64,000 bases of DNA from Chitinophaga ginsengisegetis (GCF_900168065.1 NZ_FUZZ01000004.1:496001-560000); one strand, 5' to 3'. Shown: positions 45,008 through 54,066, numbered from the stretch's first letter. A program made the numbers and translations. Notes: generated by a model not told the origin, from the letters alone.

Positions 45008-45322
45008 ATGATGGAAGACGAAGACTACGAAGAATCATATACCCGGAAGGAAACCTTCCGGGGCACCATACGTTATTTAAAAGAAAAGGCAAAAGAGAAG
45101 GGCGCCATCGTTACTCATGCCCAGATCGCAGACCGGCTGAATTTATCCGTAGAACAGTTCAACACTTACTATGTAAGTGATGAGGTGCCCACCGAACTGT
45201 TCACGTTGCTACGCTCGCAGTACGTGGATCTCATCGGCAACGTAACGGTGCAGCGCATTATCATCACTGAAATTGTCTACCCTCCTGATCCGGAAACGCC
45301 CCCGCTTCCGGATGCAGAATAA
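45008..45322 (+). CDS. Small protein with a helix-turn-helix-like segment
   Basis: 104 residues. The central stretch VTHAQIADRLNLSVEQFNTYYVSD reads like a helix-turn-helix, flanked by an acidic N-terminus and a proline-rich C-terminus. I recognise no named family. A near-consensus -7 box TAGCTTTA (44983-44990) lies 18 bp upstream. It converges with the SDR gene, 8 bp between stops. Confidence 0.62.
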   Translation: MMEDEDYEESYTRKETFRGTIRYLKEKAKEKGAIVTHAQIADRLNLSVEQFNTYYVSDEVPTELFTLLRSQYVDLIGNVTVQRIIITEIVYPPDPETPPLPDAE

Positions 45323-45330
45323 GATAGTGA

Positions 45331-46083
45331 TCAGAACGCATGATAACGCATTCCTCCATCCACAGTGGCAACGGAGCCAGTGATGTACCCCGCACGGGGC
45401 GATACCAGGAAAACAGCCATATTAGCCATATCCTGCGGCTGGCCAAAATCACCCAGCGGAATCTCGCGTTCTGCAAATTTCCTGCGTTCGTCGCCGGGGA
45501 AATAAGGCCGTATATTTTCCGTGTCTATCAATCCTGGCTGCAGGCAGTTGACCCGGATACCGTACTGCCCCAATTGTCCCGCAAGCTGCTTGGACCATGC
45601 TACCACGGCCGCTTTAGCCACCGCCGACACATTAATGGTCCGCAACTCATACGTGCTGATAAGGTTCAGAATAGCCCCCTGCCTGCGTGCTATAAAATGG
45701 GGCAACAGCTGTTGGGTTAGTTGCCGCTGCCGGTCGAAGTCCAGCGTCATCGACTCCACCCACGGCTCTTCCGGCCCCACCACATCCACCGGGCGGCTAC
45801 GGCCCGCATTGTTGATAAGTATATCCACCTGTCCCAGGATAGACAACGCCGCTGCTGCAATCTTTTGCGGCCCGTCCGGCGCAACCAGGTCCTGGATAAA
45901 AGTGACCGGCTCCACGCCGCCTGCACCGGCTACTTCCGCTTTAAGACTATCCAGCAACGCTTCGTTTCTCCCTACGGCGAGGACTTTCACACCCTCTGCA
46001 GCCAGTTCTTTTGCAATTGCCCGGCCAATGCCCTGGCTGGCGCCCGTTACTACGGCAGTTTTCCCATTTAAATACAGATCCAT
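45331..46083 (-). CDS. SDR-family oxidoreductase with altered active-site Tyr
   Basis: 250 residues. The cofactor motif TGASQGIG (14-21), the NNAG segment and the late RVNCLQPGLIDT are intact. The catalytic YxxxK is not: the segment reads NVSAVAKAAV, which puts Ser where Tyr is expected, while the Lys is kept. A divergent SDR subgroup of this kind exists. It is divergent from an HxlR regulator, which probably controls it. Confidence 0.85.
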   Translation of the reverse strand: MDLYLNGKTAVVTGASQGIGRAIAKELAAEGVKVLAVGRNEALLDSLKAEVAGAGGVEPVTFIQDLVAPDGPQKIAAAALSILGQVDILINNAGRSRPVDVVGPEEPWVESMTLDFDRQRQLTQQLLPHFIARRQGAILNLISTYELRTINVSAVAKAAVVAWSKQLAGQLGQYGIRVNCLQPGLIDTENIRPYFPGDERRKFAEREIPLGDFGQPQDMANMAVFLVSPRAGYITGSVATVDGGMRYHAF

Positions 46084-46098
46084 GCTTTTAGATTAATA

Positions 46099-46157
46099 CT
46101 TTGTAAATACTGTTTTTCATTCCTCAAAAAACAAGGCTGAAAATTTCTTTGTAAAAG
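46099..46157. promoter_or_regulatory. Direct repeats in the SDR/HxlR divergent promoter
   Basis: CTTTGTAAATA at 46099-46109 and CTTTGTAAAAG at 46147-46157 share nine bases and lie 48 bp apart start to start in the 140-bp divergent region. They are possible HxlR binding sites; no other strong motif stands out there. Confidence 0.4.
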
Positions 46158-46223
46158 TAGCGGGCAGCATCTAATTTTACAGGCTATACAACCAATTGTA
46201 CGGTACTAACAAACGTGTAAGTA

Positions 46224-46592
46224 ATGGCAACCAGAAAGAAAAACTCCACTTATAGCCGCAACGAAAACATCATTATTGAATGTGATCTTACCTATGCGGT
46301 AAATAAAATCGGGGGAAGATGGAAAATCCTGATCCTGAGTAAACTGGAAGAGAAAAAAATGAGGTTCAGTGAACTGAAGAAGGAGTTTGACTACATTACG
46401 GAACGCATGTTAACCCTGCAGCTCCGGGCACTGGAACAGGACGGACTGGTTAAACGAACCGTGTATGCAGAAGTTCCCCCACGGGTGGAATATGAACTCA
46501 CGGAAATGGCGCTGGAGTTCGGCCCCATCTTTAAACAGCTAAGCGCCTGGGGAGGCAAACACCGGAACTCAGCAAAAAAAGACGTCGCATAA
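46224..46592 (+). CDS. HxlR-family transcriptional regulator
   Basis: 122 residues with the HxlR core: an early cysteine (IIIECDLTYAVNKIGGRWK), the winged helix (RFSELKKEFDYITERMLTLQ) and EVPPRVEYELTE. Members sense reactive carbonyls or quinones through the cysteine. It is divergent from an SDR enzyme, the usual arrangement for regulator and target. Its stop TAA shares a base with the ATG of the next gene (TAATG), so the two are coupled. Confidence 0.9.
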   Translation: MATRKKNSTYSRNENIIIECDLTYAVNKIGGRWKILILSKLEEKKMRFSELKKEFDYITERMLTLQLRALEQDGLVKRTVYAEVPPRVEYELTEMALEFGPIFKQLSAWGGKHRNSAKKDVA

Positions 46593-46936
46593 TGGGACTG
46601 GACAGCGTTGACCTGTTGGTAGCAATCGAAAACTATTTCGGCATTCAGATTCCGGATACGGAAGCACAGGAAATCTTTACGGTTCAAAATATGGTGGATG
46701 TGGTAGCAAAACATTTGCATCTTTCAGATGATAGTATGAGCGACGGGGAAATTACAGATCAGTTTAAAACAGTCCAATACGCCGCCAATTTTCAAACCCT
46801 GATCGATAAAAATAATATCAAAAGCAAATATGAAGTATATGTTATCATAATGGGTATTACCGTTGCCCAAACAGGTGTTGACTACTATGACATAACCCCT
46901 TATAAATCTTTTACAAGTGATTTAGGGATCGATTGA
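46592..46936 (+). CDS. Acyl-carrier-like protein with swapped halves
   Basis: 114 residues. The first 43 (MGLDSVDLLVAIENYFGIQI, PDTEAQEIFTVQNMVDVV) align with the second half of an acyl carrier protein, starting one residue after the phosphopantetheine Ser position. The last 35 or so (VAQTGVDYYDITPYKSFTSD, LGID) align without gaps with the first half and stop exactly before that Ser. In effect the order is permuted around the attachment site, and the conserved Ser is missing. It is coupled to the HxlR gene. Whether it binds a prosthetic group, or is a relic of two tandem carrier proteins, is open. Confidence 0.7.
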   Translation: MGLDSVDLLVAIENYFGIQIPDTEAQEIFTVQNMVDVVAKHLHLSDDSMSDGEITDQFKTVQYAANFQTLIDKNNIKSKYEVYVIIMGITVAQTGVDYYDITPYKSFTSDLGID

Positions 46937-47081
46937 GATCCAGCCCACCAACGGTTTCCAGACATCCCGGCAAACACATTTGCATATTTAAACATATTTA
47001 TAAAAAGGGCGCTGAACTAAAAATAACACTTTCTTCACAAGCCAAACGGGATGTTTTTTTCATTTGCTCTCAAACTTTTAT

Positions 47082-47089
47082 TACTTTTG
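47082..47089 (+). promoter_or_regulatory. Promoter -7 box of the small secreted protein
   Basis: TACTTTTG matches TAnnTTTG exactly, with TTTG at 47063-47066 as a possible -33 element. The ATG follows the box after 8 bases, so the transcript may be nearly leaderless. Confidence 0.55.
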
Positions 47090-47097
47090 GCCCCCGA

Positions 47098-47487
47098 ATG
47101 AGAGTAGCTATATTTTTCGCATATTTGTGTTTCCTCCTGCTCAGGGGGGAGGGCTATGCTTTTACGGCTACTCATCATAACGATGTTTCCAACTCTTTCG
47201 CCAGGAACATTGAACATAAACACCGGATTAAATTTACAGATACCAACCAGGATAATTCTGTTGTCAGCAATTTAGATAATGAAGAAGAATGCCTGATAAG
47301 TGATGACATTGAAGAGGACGATGCGGATAATTGTCTTGCCAGAAAATATAAACTACTCACCAGGTACTATCTTGCGCTTGCCGGCCCCGACGTTTTAAGT
47401 TATCTCCATAAATGCTTTAAAGCCCCCACACCTTACCTGGGGCATCTTTCCAACAGATACATTACACAAAGTGTTTTAAGGATCTGA
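47098..47487 (+). CDS. Small secreted protein, unknown function
   Basis: The ATG at 47098 gives 129 residues with a signal peptide (MRVAIFFAYLCFLLLRGEGY); an in-frame start at 46933 would put 55 residues before it and cross the promoter box, so it is rejected. The mature part is polar and acidic in the middle (DNEEECLISDDIEEDDADN) and ends in a more hydrophobic segment with several Tyr. No family recognised. It precedes the RND efflux operon by 159 bp, in the same direction. Confidence 0.6.
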   Translation: MRVAIFFAYLCFLLLRGEGYAFTATHHNDVSNSFARNIEHKHRIKFTDTNQDNSVVSNLDNEEECLISDDIEEDDADNCLARKYKLLTRYYLALAGPDVLSYLHKCFKAPTPYLGHLSNRYITQSVLRI

Positions 47488-47558
47488 TCAATAGTGTACA
47501 TCAGTTACCGAAGGTATGATCATATATGCCTGGCGGATGTATATTAATATTACTTCCT

Positions 47559-47574
47559 CCGGGCTCCTGCCCGG
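47559..47574 (+). promoter_or_regulatory. GC hairpin in the efflux-operon leader
   Basis: CCGGGC-TCCT-GCCCGG, a 6-bp stem and 4-nt loop, 73 bp before the adaptor gene. It may terminate the upstream small gene or lie in the leader of the operon. No T-run follows directly. Confidence 0.45.
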
Positions 47575-47646
47575 CGACTGATCCTTTTGCGTCCATAGGC
47601 ATCCCTGCCTTACAAGCATCCCATCGCTTAATATCCATTTAATATC

Positions 47647-48729
47647 ATGAGTAGAATTGTCATGTTTACGGGCTTGTTTGTCATGTTGTGCCATACAAGC
47701 TGTACATCAAAAAAAGAAGTAAAGGAAGAAGCGGGCAAGTATACGGTTACCAGCCCGGTAAGAATTGATACTTCATTTACCAACGAATATGTTTCGCAGA
47801 TAAAATCTGTCAGGAACATTGAGATCAGGGTCCAGGAACGGGGTTACCTCCAGAACATCTATGTGGATGAGGGCCAGTTTGTAAAAGCAGGTCAGCTGCT
47901 GTTCAGGATCATGCCGAAAATTTATGAAGCAGAACTCCAGAAGGCAGAAGCAGAAGCCAAAGCAGCAGAGATAGAACTGCAGAATACAAAAACCCTGGTC
48001 GATAAAAATGTGGTATCAAAAAATGAGCAGGCTATGGCGCAAGCCAAACTGGATCAGGCAAAAGCCGAAATGGCCCTGGCAAAGCTCCACCTCTCGTTCA
48101 CAGAAATCAGGGCGCCGTTCGATGGCACCATCGACCGTATTCCGTTTAAACTGGGAAGCGTTATCGATGAAGGCGGCCTGCTGACCAGCCTTTCAGACAA
48201 CAGCCAGATGTTCGCCTATTTCAATGTATCTGAGCCGGAATACCTCGATTATGCCACCAACGCAAAAGGCCGCGGAAGCAACAAGGTAAGCCTGCTGCTG
48301 GCCAATAATCAGCCGCTCCAGTATAAAGGAGATGTGGAAACCATCGAAAGTGAATTCAACAATGAAACCGGCAACATTGCCTTCAGGGCAAGATTCCCAA
48401 ACCCGGATAAGCTTTTAAAGAATGGGGAAACGGGCAAAGTCCTGATGACCATTCCGCTTAAAAACGCATTAGTCATTCCGCAAAAAGCAACCTACGAAAT
48501 ACAGGATAAGGTATATGTTTTTGTGGTGGACAACAGGAATGTGGTAAGATCCCGGAACATTGCCATCCGTGGCCAGATGCCCGACATGTATGTAGTTGAA
48601 AATGGCATTTCAGAAACTGATAAGATACTGCTCGAAGGTGTTCAGAAGGTAAAAGATGATGATAAGATCAGCTATGAATACCGGAAACCCGAGGAAGTTA
48701 TTTCCCATCTGCGATTAAAAGCGGAATAG
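47647..48729 (+). CDS. RND efflux periplasmic adaptor (membrane fusion) lipoprotein
   Basis: 360 residues, lipoprotein signal with Cys19 (CHTSCTS). Typical HlyD/AcrA layout: lipoyl-like half (EIRVQERGYLQNIYVDEGQF), alpha-hairpin (about 95-145, AELQKAEAEAKAAEIELQNT), second lipoyl half (FTEIRAPFDGTIDRIPFKLG), beta-barrel and membrane-proximal domains. It bridges the inner-membrane pump encoded 21 nt downstream and the outer-membrane channel. Confidence 0.94.
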   Translation: MSRIVMFTGLFVMLCHTSCTSKKEVKEEAGKYTVTSPVRIDTSFTNEYVSQIKSVRNIEIRVQERGYLQNIYVDEGQFVKAGQLLFRIMPKIYEAELQKAEAEAKAAEIELQNTKTLVDKNVVSKNEQAMAQAKLDQAKAEMALAKLHLSFTEIRAPFDGTIDRIPFKLGSVIDEGGLLTSLSDNSQMFAYFNVSEPEYLDYATNAKGRGSNKVSLLLANNQPLQYKGDVETIESEFNNETGNIAFRARFPNPDKLLKNGETGKVLMTIPLKNALVIPQKATYEIQDKVYVFVVDNRNVVRSRNIAIRGQMPDMYVVENGISETDKILLEGVQKVKDDDKISYEYRKPEEVISHLRLKAE

Positions 48730-48750
48730 TTCATCTAATAGTGTAGATCA

Positions 48751-51700
48751 ATGCTAAATAAGTTTATACAGCGACCGGTTCTGTCCATAGTAATATCGCT
48801 CATTATCGTCTTCCTCGGAGTTTTGGCCATATCTCAGCTGCCGGTAACACAATTCCCTTCCATATCGCCGCCAAAGGTGAATGTAACAGCGGAATATCCC
48901 GGCGCGAACGGTGAATTAATGATCAAATCAGTGATCATTCCGCTGGAAAGAGCCATCAACGGCGTTCCGGGAATGAAATACATTGCTTCCGATGCGGGTA
49001 ACGACGGAGAGGCGTCTATCCAGGTAGTATTTAACCTGGGCACCGATCCCAACCAGGCATCGTTAAATGTTCAAAACCGGGTGGCATCCGTGGTGAATAA
49101 ACTGCCGCCACTGGTAGTACGTGAAGGTGTAAAGATTACCCGTGAGGAATCTAACATGCTCATGTACATCAACCTTTACAGTGATGATCCTCAAACGGAT
49201 CAGAAATTCCTTTTTAATTTCGCGGATATCAACATCTTGCCGGAATTAAAAAGAGTAGATGGCGTTGGCTTCGCAGATATTCTCGGTAACCGGGAATATG
49301 CCATGAGGATCTGGCTGAAACCAGACCGGATGCTGGCCTACAAGATCTCTGCGGATGAAGTGATGAAGGCGCTGGGCGAACAAAGCCTGGAAGCATCTCC
49401 CGGTAAAACCGGCGAAAGCTCCGGTAAAAGATCCCAGACGTTTGAATATGTATTGAAATATCCCGGAAGGTTTACGAATAAAGAAGGATACGAAAATGTT
49501 ATCCTGAGATCCAGTCCGAATGGTGAAATATTACGCCTGAAAGATGTAGCCGACGTGGAGTTTGGCAGCTCTATGTACGATATCTATTCCAACCTGAATG
49601 GTAAACCTTCGGCGGCCATTGTACTGAAGCAATCGTATGGAAGTAATGCCAGCCAGGTAATCAAGGACGTAAAGGCGAAGATGAAGGAGATCAAAGCCAA
49701 TTCATTTCCAAAAGGAATGGATTATGAAATCAGTTATGATGTATCCAAATTCCTCGACGCCTCCATTGAAAAGGTAATTCATACCCTGCTGGAAGCCTTT
49801 ATACTGGTGGGTTTAGTGGTATTCCTGTTTCTCGGCGACTGGCGCTCTACCCTCATCCCTGCTATGGCCGTACCGGTGTCTCTCATCGGAACATTTGTAT
49901 TCATGCAGTTTTTGGGTATCACGCTTAACCTCATCACGCTGTTTGCGCTGGTGCTGGCTATCGGCGTGGTGGTAGATGATGCCATCGTGGTAATTGAAGC
50001 GGTGCATGCAAAAATGGAAGAAGAACACCTCTCTCCGCTGAAGGCCACCAAAAAAGCCATGCATGAAATCGCCGGCGCTATTGTGGCCATCACCTTTTTA
50101 ATGGCCGCGGTATTTGTTCCGGTAGCATTTATGTCGGGCCCGGTGGGTATCTTCTACCGCCAGTTTTCCATCACAATGGCAACCGCCATTATTTTGTCGG
50201 GTGTGGTGGCGCTTACGCTTACACCAGCGCTGTGCGCCATGATCCTGAAGAATACGCATGGAAAACCCAAAAAGAAAAACGCGCTGGCCAAATTCCTGGA
50301 TGGCTTTAATAATTCATTCAACCGCACTTCCGGAAAGTATCAGAAAATACTGGGCGTCATCGTTAACAGGCGTGCCCTCACCTTTGGTATACTGGTGGCT
50401 TTCTGCGCCGGGATATGGGTCATGAATAAAACCGTTCCTTCGGGCTTTATTCCCAACGAAGACCAGGGAATGTTTTATGCCATCATCCAAACGCCTCCGG
50501 GATCATCCCTGGAAAGAACCAACCAGATAGCCGAAAGACTGCAGAAAATTGCGGAAGGCGTGGAAGGCGTACAATCCGTTTCTTCCCTGGCAGGTTATGA
50601 AATTCTTACAGAAGGAACTGGCTCCAATTCCGGTACCTGTCTTATTAACCTGAAAAGCTGGGAAGACCGGAAACATTCTGTCCAGGAAATCATTAGTGAA
50701 CTGGAAGAAAAATCCAAAGACATCACAGGCGCCACCATCGAATTTTTCCAGCCGCCTGCCGTACCGGGCTACGGAGCCGCCGGCGGCTTTGAATTACGTT
50801 TGCTTGATAAAGCCGGATCAGGTGATTATAAGAAGATGGAAACGGTGAGCAGGGACTTTGTAAAGGAACTGAGCAAACGTCCGGAACTATCCTCCGTATT
50901 CACTTTTTACAGTGCCAGCTTCCCCCAGTATATGCTGCGGGTGGATAATGATATCGCGCAGCAAAAAGGCGTGAGCATCGATAACGCCATGAACACGCTT
51001 TCCACACTTGTGGGCAGTAACTATGAAATCAGCTTTATTAAATTCGATCGCCAGTACAAAGTAATCGTACAGGCGTCGCCGCAGTACAGGGCCTTGCCTG
51101 ACGATATCCTGAAGCTGTATGTGAAGAATGATCATGATCAGATGGTGCCGTTTTCAGACTTCATGAAAATGGAAAAGGTGTATGGCTTATCAGAGATCAC
51201 GCGGCATAATATGTACAACGCCTCGGAAATAAGCGGCGCCGCCGCACCCGGATATAGCAGCGGCGAGGCCATTAAGGTGATCAATGAAGTGGCGCAAAAG
51301 AGCCTCCCGAGAGGGTTTGGGATCGACTGGGCCGGTATCTCCAAAGATGAGGTAGCCCAGGGCAACCAGGCTATCTATATCTTCCTGATCTGTCTTGGTT
51401 TCGTGTACCTGATCCTGGCAGCGCAATACGAAAGCTTTATCCTGCCGCTGGCAGTAATTCTCTCCTTACCTCCCGGAATTTTCGGTGCATTTTTCTTATT
51501 GAAATGCTTAGGGCTGGAGAATAACATTTATGCACAGGTAGCAATGGTAATGCTCATTGGTTTGCTGGGTAAAAACGCGGTGCTGATCGTGGAGTTTGCT
51601 GTACAGAAACACCGGGCGGGAGAAACCGTGCTGAAAGCGGCAATGGAAGGTTCTAAGGTAAGGTTCCGTCCTATCCTCATGACCTCCTTCGCGTTTATTG

Positions 51701-51918
51701 CAGGGCTGATCCCATTGGTGATGGCCTCCGGGCCGGGCAGGGTTGGTAACCGTACCATTGGTACCGCCGCCGCCGGGGGTATGCTTTTCGGAACTATTTT
51801 CGGCGTGCTGATCATACCCGGACTGTACTACATATTCGGCAAACTTGCAGAAGGACATGCGCTTGTGAAAGACGAAGAAGAGAATCCTTTAACAGAAGAA
51901 ATTGATCACAATGTATAA
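48751..51918 (+). CDS. RND multidrug efflux pump (HAE-1 type)
   Basis: 1055 residues, the normal length for AcrB/MexB-type pumps. The start FIQRPVLSIVISLIIVFLGV, the proton-relay aspartates in LAIGVVVDDAIVVIEAV, and GLLGKNAVLIVEFA are all present, with two large periplasmic loops between helices 1-2 and 7-8. It exports drugs or metabolites with proton antiport. Its stop overlaps the next gene by 8 nt. Confidence 0.95.
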   Translation: MLNKFIQRPVLSIVISLIIVFLGVLAISQLPVTQFPSISPPKVNVTAEYPGANGELMIKSVIIPLERAINGVPGMKYIASDAGNDGEASIQVVFNLGTDPNQASLNVQNRVASVVNKLPPLVVREGVKITREESNMLMYINLYSDDPQTDQKFLFNFADINILPELKRVDGVGFADILGNREYAMRIWLKPDRMLAYKISADEVMKALGEQSLEASPGKTGESSGKRSQTFEYVLKYPGRFTNKEGYENVILRSSPNGEILRLKDVADVEFGSSMYDIYSNLNGKPSAAIVLKQSYGSNASQVIKDVKAKMKEIKANSFPKGMDYEISYDVSKFLDASIEKVIHTLLEAFILVGLVVFLFLGDWRSTLIPAMAVPVSLIGTFVFMQFLGITLNLITLFALVLAIGVVVDDAIVVIEAVHAKMEEEHLSPLKATKKAMHEIAGAIVAITFLMAAVFVPVAFMSGPVGIFYRQFSITMATAIILSGVVALTLTPALCAMILKNTHGKPKKKNALAKFLDGFNNSFNRTSGKYQKILGVIVNRRALTFGILVAFCAGIWVMNKTVPSGFIPNEDQGMFYAIIQTPPGSSLERTNQIAERLQKIAEGVEGVQSVSSLAGYEILTEGTGSNSGTCLINLKSWEDRKHSVQEIISELEEKSKDITGATIEFFQPPAVPGYGAAGGFELRLLDKAGSGDYKKMETVSRDFVKELSKRPELSSVFTFYSASFPQYMLRVDNDIAQQKGVSIDNAMNTLSTLVGSNYEISFIKFDRQYKVIVQASPQYRALPDDILKLYVKNDHDQMVPFSDFMKMEKVYGLSEITRHNMYNASEISGAAAPGYSSGEAIKVINEVAQKSLPRGFGIDWAGISKDEVAQGNQAIYIFLICLGFVYLILAAQYESFILPLAVILSLPPGIFGAFFLLKCLGLENNIYAQVAMVMLIGLLGKNAVLIVEFAVQKHRAGETVLKAAMEGSKVRFRPILMTSFAFIAGLIPLVMASGPGRVGNRTIGTAAAGGMLFGTIFGVLIIPGLYYIFGKLAEGHALVKDEEENPLTEEIDHNV

Positions 51919-53344
51919 ATTCAGGATACATAGCGGCATCGGCCTGCTTGGCATTTGCCTGGCTATTGCCAGCTGCAGGGTGCCGGCCAGCATGCCGTTG
52001 GCTGAAAACAGGCCGGTTCCCGGGTCGTATAACGGCAACGGGGATACGACGAATATGTCGGCCATTGAGTGGAGAAACTTTTTTACAGATAAACACCTGG
52101 TGGACCTGGTAGATACGGCGCTGAAAAACAACCAGGAGCTGATGATAACGCTCCAGGAAATTGAAATCGCCAGGAATGATATCCGGTTCAGGCAGGGGGC
52201 ATTACTTCCCACCGTTACTGCAAGAGCCGGCGCCGGCGTGGAAAAAGTAGGAAGATATACCAGTCAGGGTGCCGGCGACGCCTCTACGGAGATCACTCCC
52301 GGCAAGGAAATGCCGGATCCGCTCACGGATTTGTCCATAGGCGCCTATGCCAATTGGGAAGTGGATATCTGGAAAAAACTGCATAACGCTAAAAAGGCTG
52401 CAGTAACCAGGTACCTATCAACCGTGGAAGGCAAAAACTTTGTGCTGACCAACCTCGTGGCCGAAATAGCCAATTCTTATTATGAACTGCTGGCGCTCGA
52501 CAACCAGCTATTGATAGTAAAACAAAACATTGAGCTGCAAAAAAATGCCCTTGAAATTGTAAAGGTGCAGAAAGAAGCCACCAGGGTAACCGAACTGGCA
52601 GTGCAGAAATTCCAGGCCGAAGTATTGAAGTCCCAAAGCCTGGAGTTCGACATTCTTCAAAATATAAAAGAAACAGAAAACAAGATCAACTTCCTGCTGG
52701 GCCGCTATCCGCAGGAGATTATCCGGGATAAAGGTAATTTCTTAAGTGCAGTACCTCCGTTGGTAAGCGCCGGTATTCCTTCACAGTTACTGGCCAATCG
52801 CCCGGATATTAAGAAGGCAGAACTGGAACTGACCGCGGCAAAGCTGGATGTAAAAGTTGCCCGTGCAGAATTCTATCCTTCCCTGGGCATTTCTGCGGGA
52901 GCAGGATTCCAGGCATTTAAGCCATCTTACCTGTTTAAGCTGCCTGAATCATTATTGTACTCCCTCGCCGGCGACCTTGCAGGACCGCTTATTAACCGGA
53001 ATGCTATTAAAGCGGAGTTCAATAACGCCAATGCACGGCAACTTCAGGCTATATACAATTATGAGCGTACTATTCTAAACGCTTACTTCGAGGTGTCCAA
53101 TCAACTTTCCAGCATCAGCAACCTGGAAAAGAGCTATGATCTGAAATCGCAACAGGTAGATGCCCTCACCCGTTCGATCAACATTTCCAACGACCTGTTC
53201 AAATCGGCCAGGGCCGATTACCTGGAAGTGCTGATGACGCAACGGGACGCACTGGAATCTAAACTCGACCTGATAGAAACCAAAAAGCAACAGCTGAATG
53301 CCGTGATTAATGTTTACAGAGATCTGGGAGGCGGCTGGAAATAA
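51911..53344 (+). CDS. Outer-membrane efflux lipoprotein (TolC/NodT family)
   Basis: The ATG at 51911 gives 477 residues with a lipoprotein signal (Cys22, LAIASCRV); an in-frame TTG at 51902 adds only three residues. Two repeated OEP domains are seen (first near NQELMITLQEIEIARNDI, second near RPDIKKAELELTAAKLDV), and the motif ANWEVDIWKK is typical of NodT proteins. It forms the exit duct of the pump. A strong terminator follows 16 nt after the stop. Confidence 0.94.
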   Translation: MYKFRIHSGIGLLGICLAIASCRVPASMPLAENRPVPGSYNGNGDTTNMSAIEWRNFFTDKHLVDLVDTALKNNQELMITLQEIEIARNDIRFRQGALLPTVTARAGAGVEKVGRYTSQGAGDASTEITPGKEMPDPLTDLSIGAYANWEVDIWKKLHNAKKAAVTRYLSTVEGKNFVLTNLVAEIANSYYELLALDNQLLIVKQNIELQKNALEIVKVQKEATRVTELAVQKFQAEVLKSQSLEFDILQNIKETENKINFLLGRYPQEIIRDKGNFLSAVPPLVSAGIPSQLLANRPDIKKAELELTAAKLDVKVARAEFYPSLGISAGAGFQAFKPSYLFKLPESLLYSLAGDLAGPLINRNAIKAEFNNANARQLQAIYNYERTILNAYFEVSNQLSSISNLEKSYDLKSQQVDALTRSINISNDLFKSARADYLEVLMTQRDALESKLDLIETKKQQLNAVINVYRDLGGGWK

Positions 53345-53360
53345 AATAAGCATCTTCATT

Positions 53361-53393
53361 AAAAAAAGCCGGCTGTGATAAGCCGGCTTTTTT
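53361..53393 (+). terminator. Rho-independent terminator of the RND operon
   Basis: GCCGGCT and AGCCGGC form a 7-bp GC stem extended by A7 on the left and T6 on the right, 6-nt loop. It directly follows the outer-membrane channel gene. Confidence 0.9.
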
Positions 53394-53523
53394 ATGTTCT
53401 AAAGAAATTGGATTACAGCTGCTATTATATATAAAATCTATTATGTAACTCCGGCTCGGGGGATAGTCCCTCATAAGGTCGTTATCACCATCATTCATAC
53501 TCCACTCATTACAGAGATAGGGA

Positions 53524-53655
53524 TAAGCCATATATAAGCCGTCTCTTTACAGGTACAGGTTATCTACGGCTTATATACGGGTTATATACGGGTTATCTAC
53601 GGCTTATCCTATAATGGGGTATGGCTGGGCCTGGTATAGGCATAGCCCTGATATA
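53524..53655. repeat. Second tandem array with 11-bp period (core GGSTTATMTAC)
   Basis: The core at 53557-53600 is four near-identical 11-bp units (AGGTTATCTAC, GGCTTATATAC, GGGTTATATAC, GGGTTATCTAC), followed by a fifth, GGCTTATCCTA. In the same phase, degenerate units continue to both sides. It occupies most of the 341-bp gap between the RND operon and a minus-strand gene; apart from the terminator I see nothing else in that gap. The unit length equals that of the array at 11517-11648. Confidence 0.75.
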
Positions 53656-53685
53656 GATTTACAGACGCAAATCAGATATGATTTT

Positions 53686-54066
53686 TTACACTTTGTGGAA
53701 ACCGTAACGGTTATCTATGATTTTTAGTGAGGAGTTATCGAGTCGTTGTTCTAAAAGCGGCCTTATTTGGTTATAGATATCACGGCTCACCCATTGGGGC
53801 ATTGCATCCCTTGTTTCTATGTTATCTCCCAAATGCTCATAAAAAGCTACTCCCGCGGCGTTCCATAAATTCTTTGCCTTCTGCTTAAAACACCACTCAG
53901 CAAAATCGTAGTTCTTTTCAAGCTGCTCAATATCATTATTTCTATGTGCTGTTATAGTTGCCGGCAATAATTCAATAAAAACGCTATAGATAGAAGCGTG
54001 AGGATCCTCAAACTCTTTTTTTAGCTGTGGAAGACATGCGATCGCCTTTTTTCTCCAGGCACTCAT
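53686..54066 (-). CDS. Hypothetical protein, possible DUF7674-like
   Basis: 126 residues, no signal peptide. The body is helical (ACLPQLKKEFEDPHASIYSV, NYDFAEWCFKQKAKNLWNAA, EHLGDN) and resembles small proteins I recall as DUF7674, often near toxin or immunity genes, but this is a weak recollection. It stands alone between two intergenic stretches. Function unknown. Confidence 0.6.
   Translation of the reverse strand: MSAWRKKAIACLPQLKKEFEDPHASIYSVFIELLPATITAHRNNDIEQLEKNYDFAEWCFKQKAKNLWNAAGVAFYEHLGDNIETRDAMPQWVSRDIYNQIRPLLEQRLDNSSLKIIDNRYGFHKV

Noticed and set aside
46933..47097. N-terminal extension of the small secreted protein
   Set aside because: It would place a promoter box and 55 unlikely residues before a clean signal peptide.
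47647..53344. RND efflux operon as a novel system
   Set aside because: Complete and canonical adaptor-pump-channel set with normal lengths and motifs.
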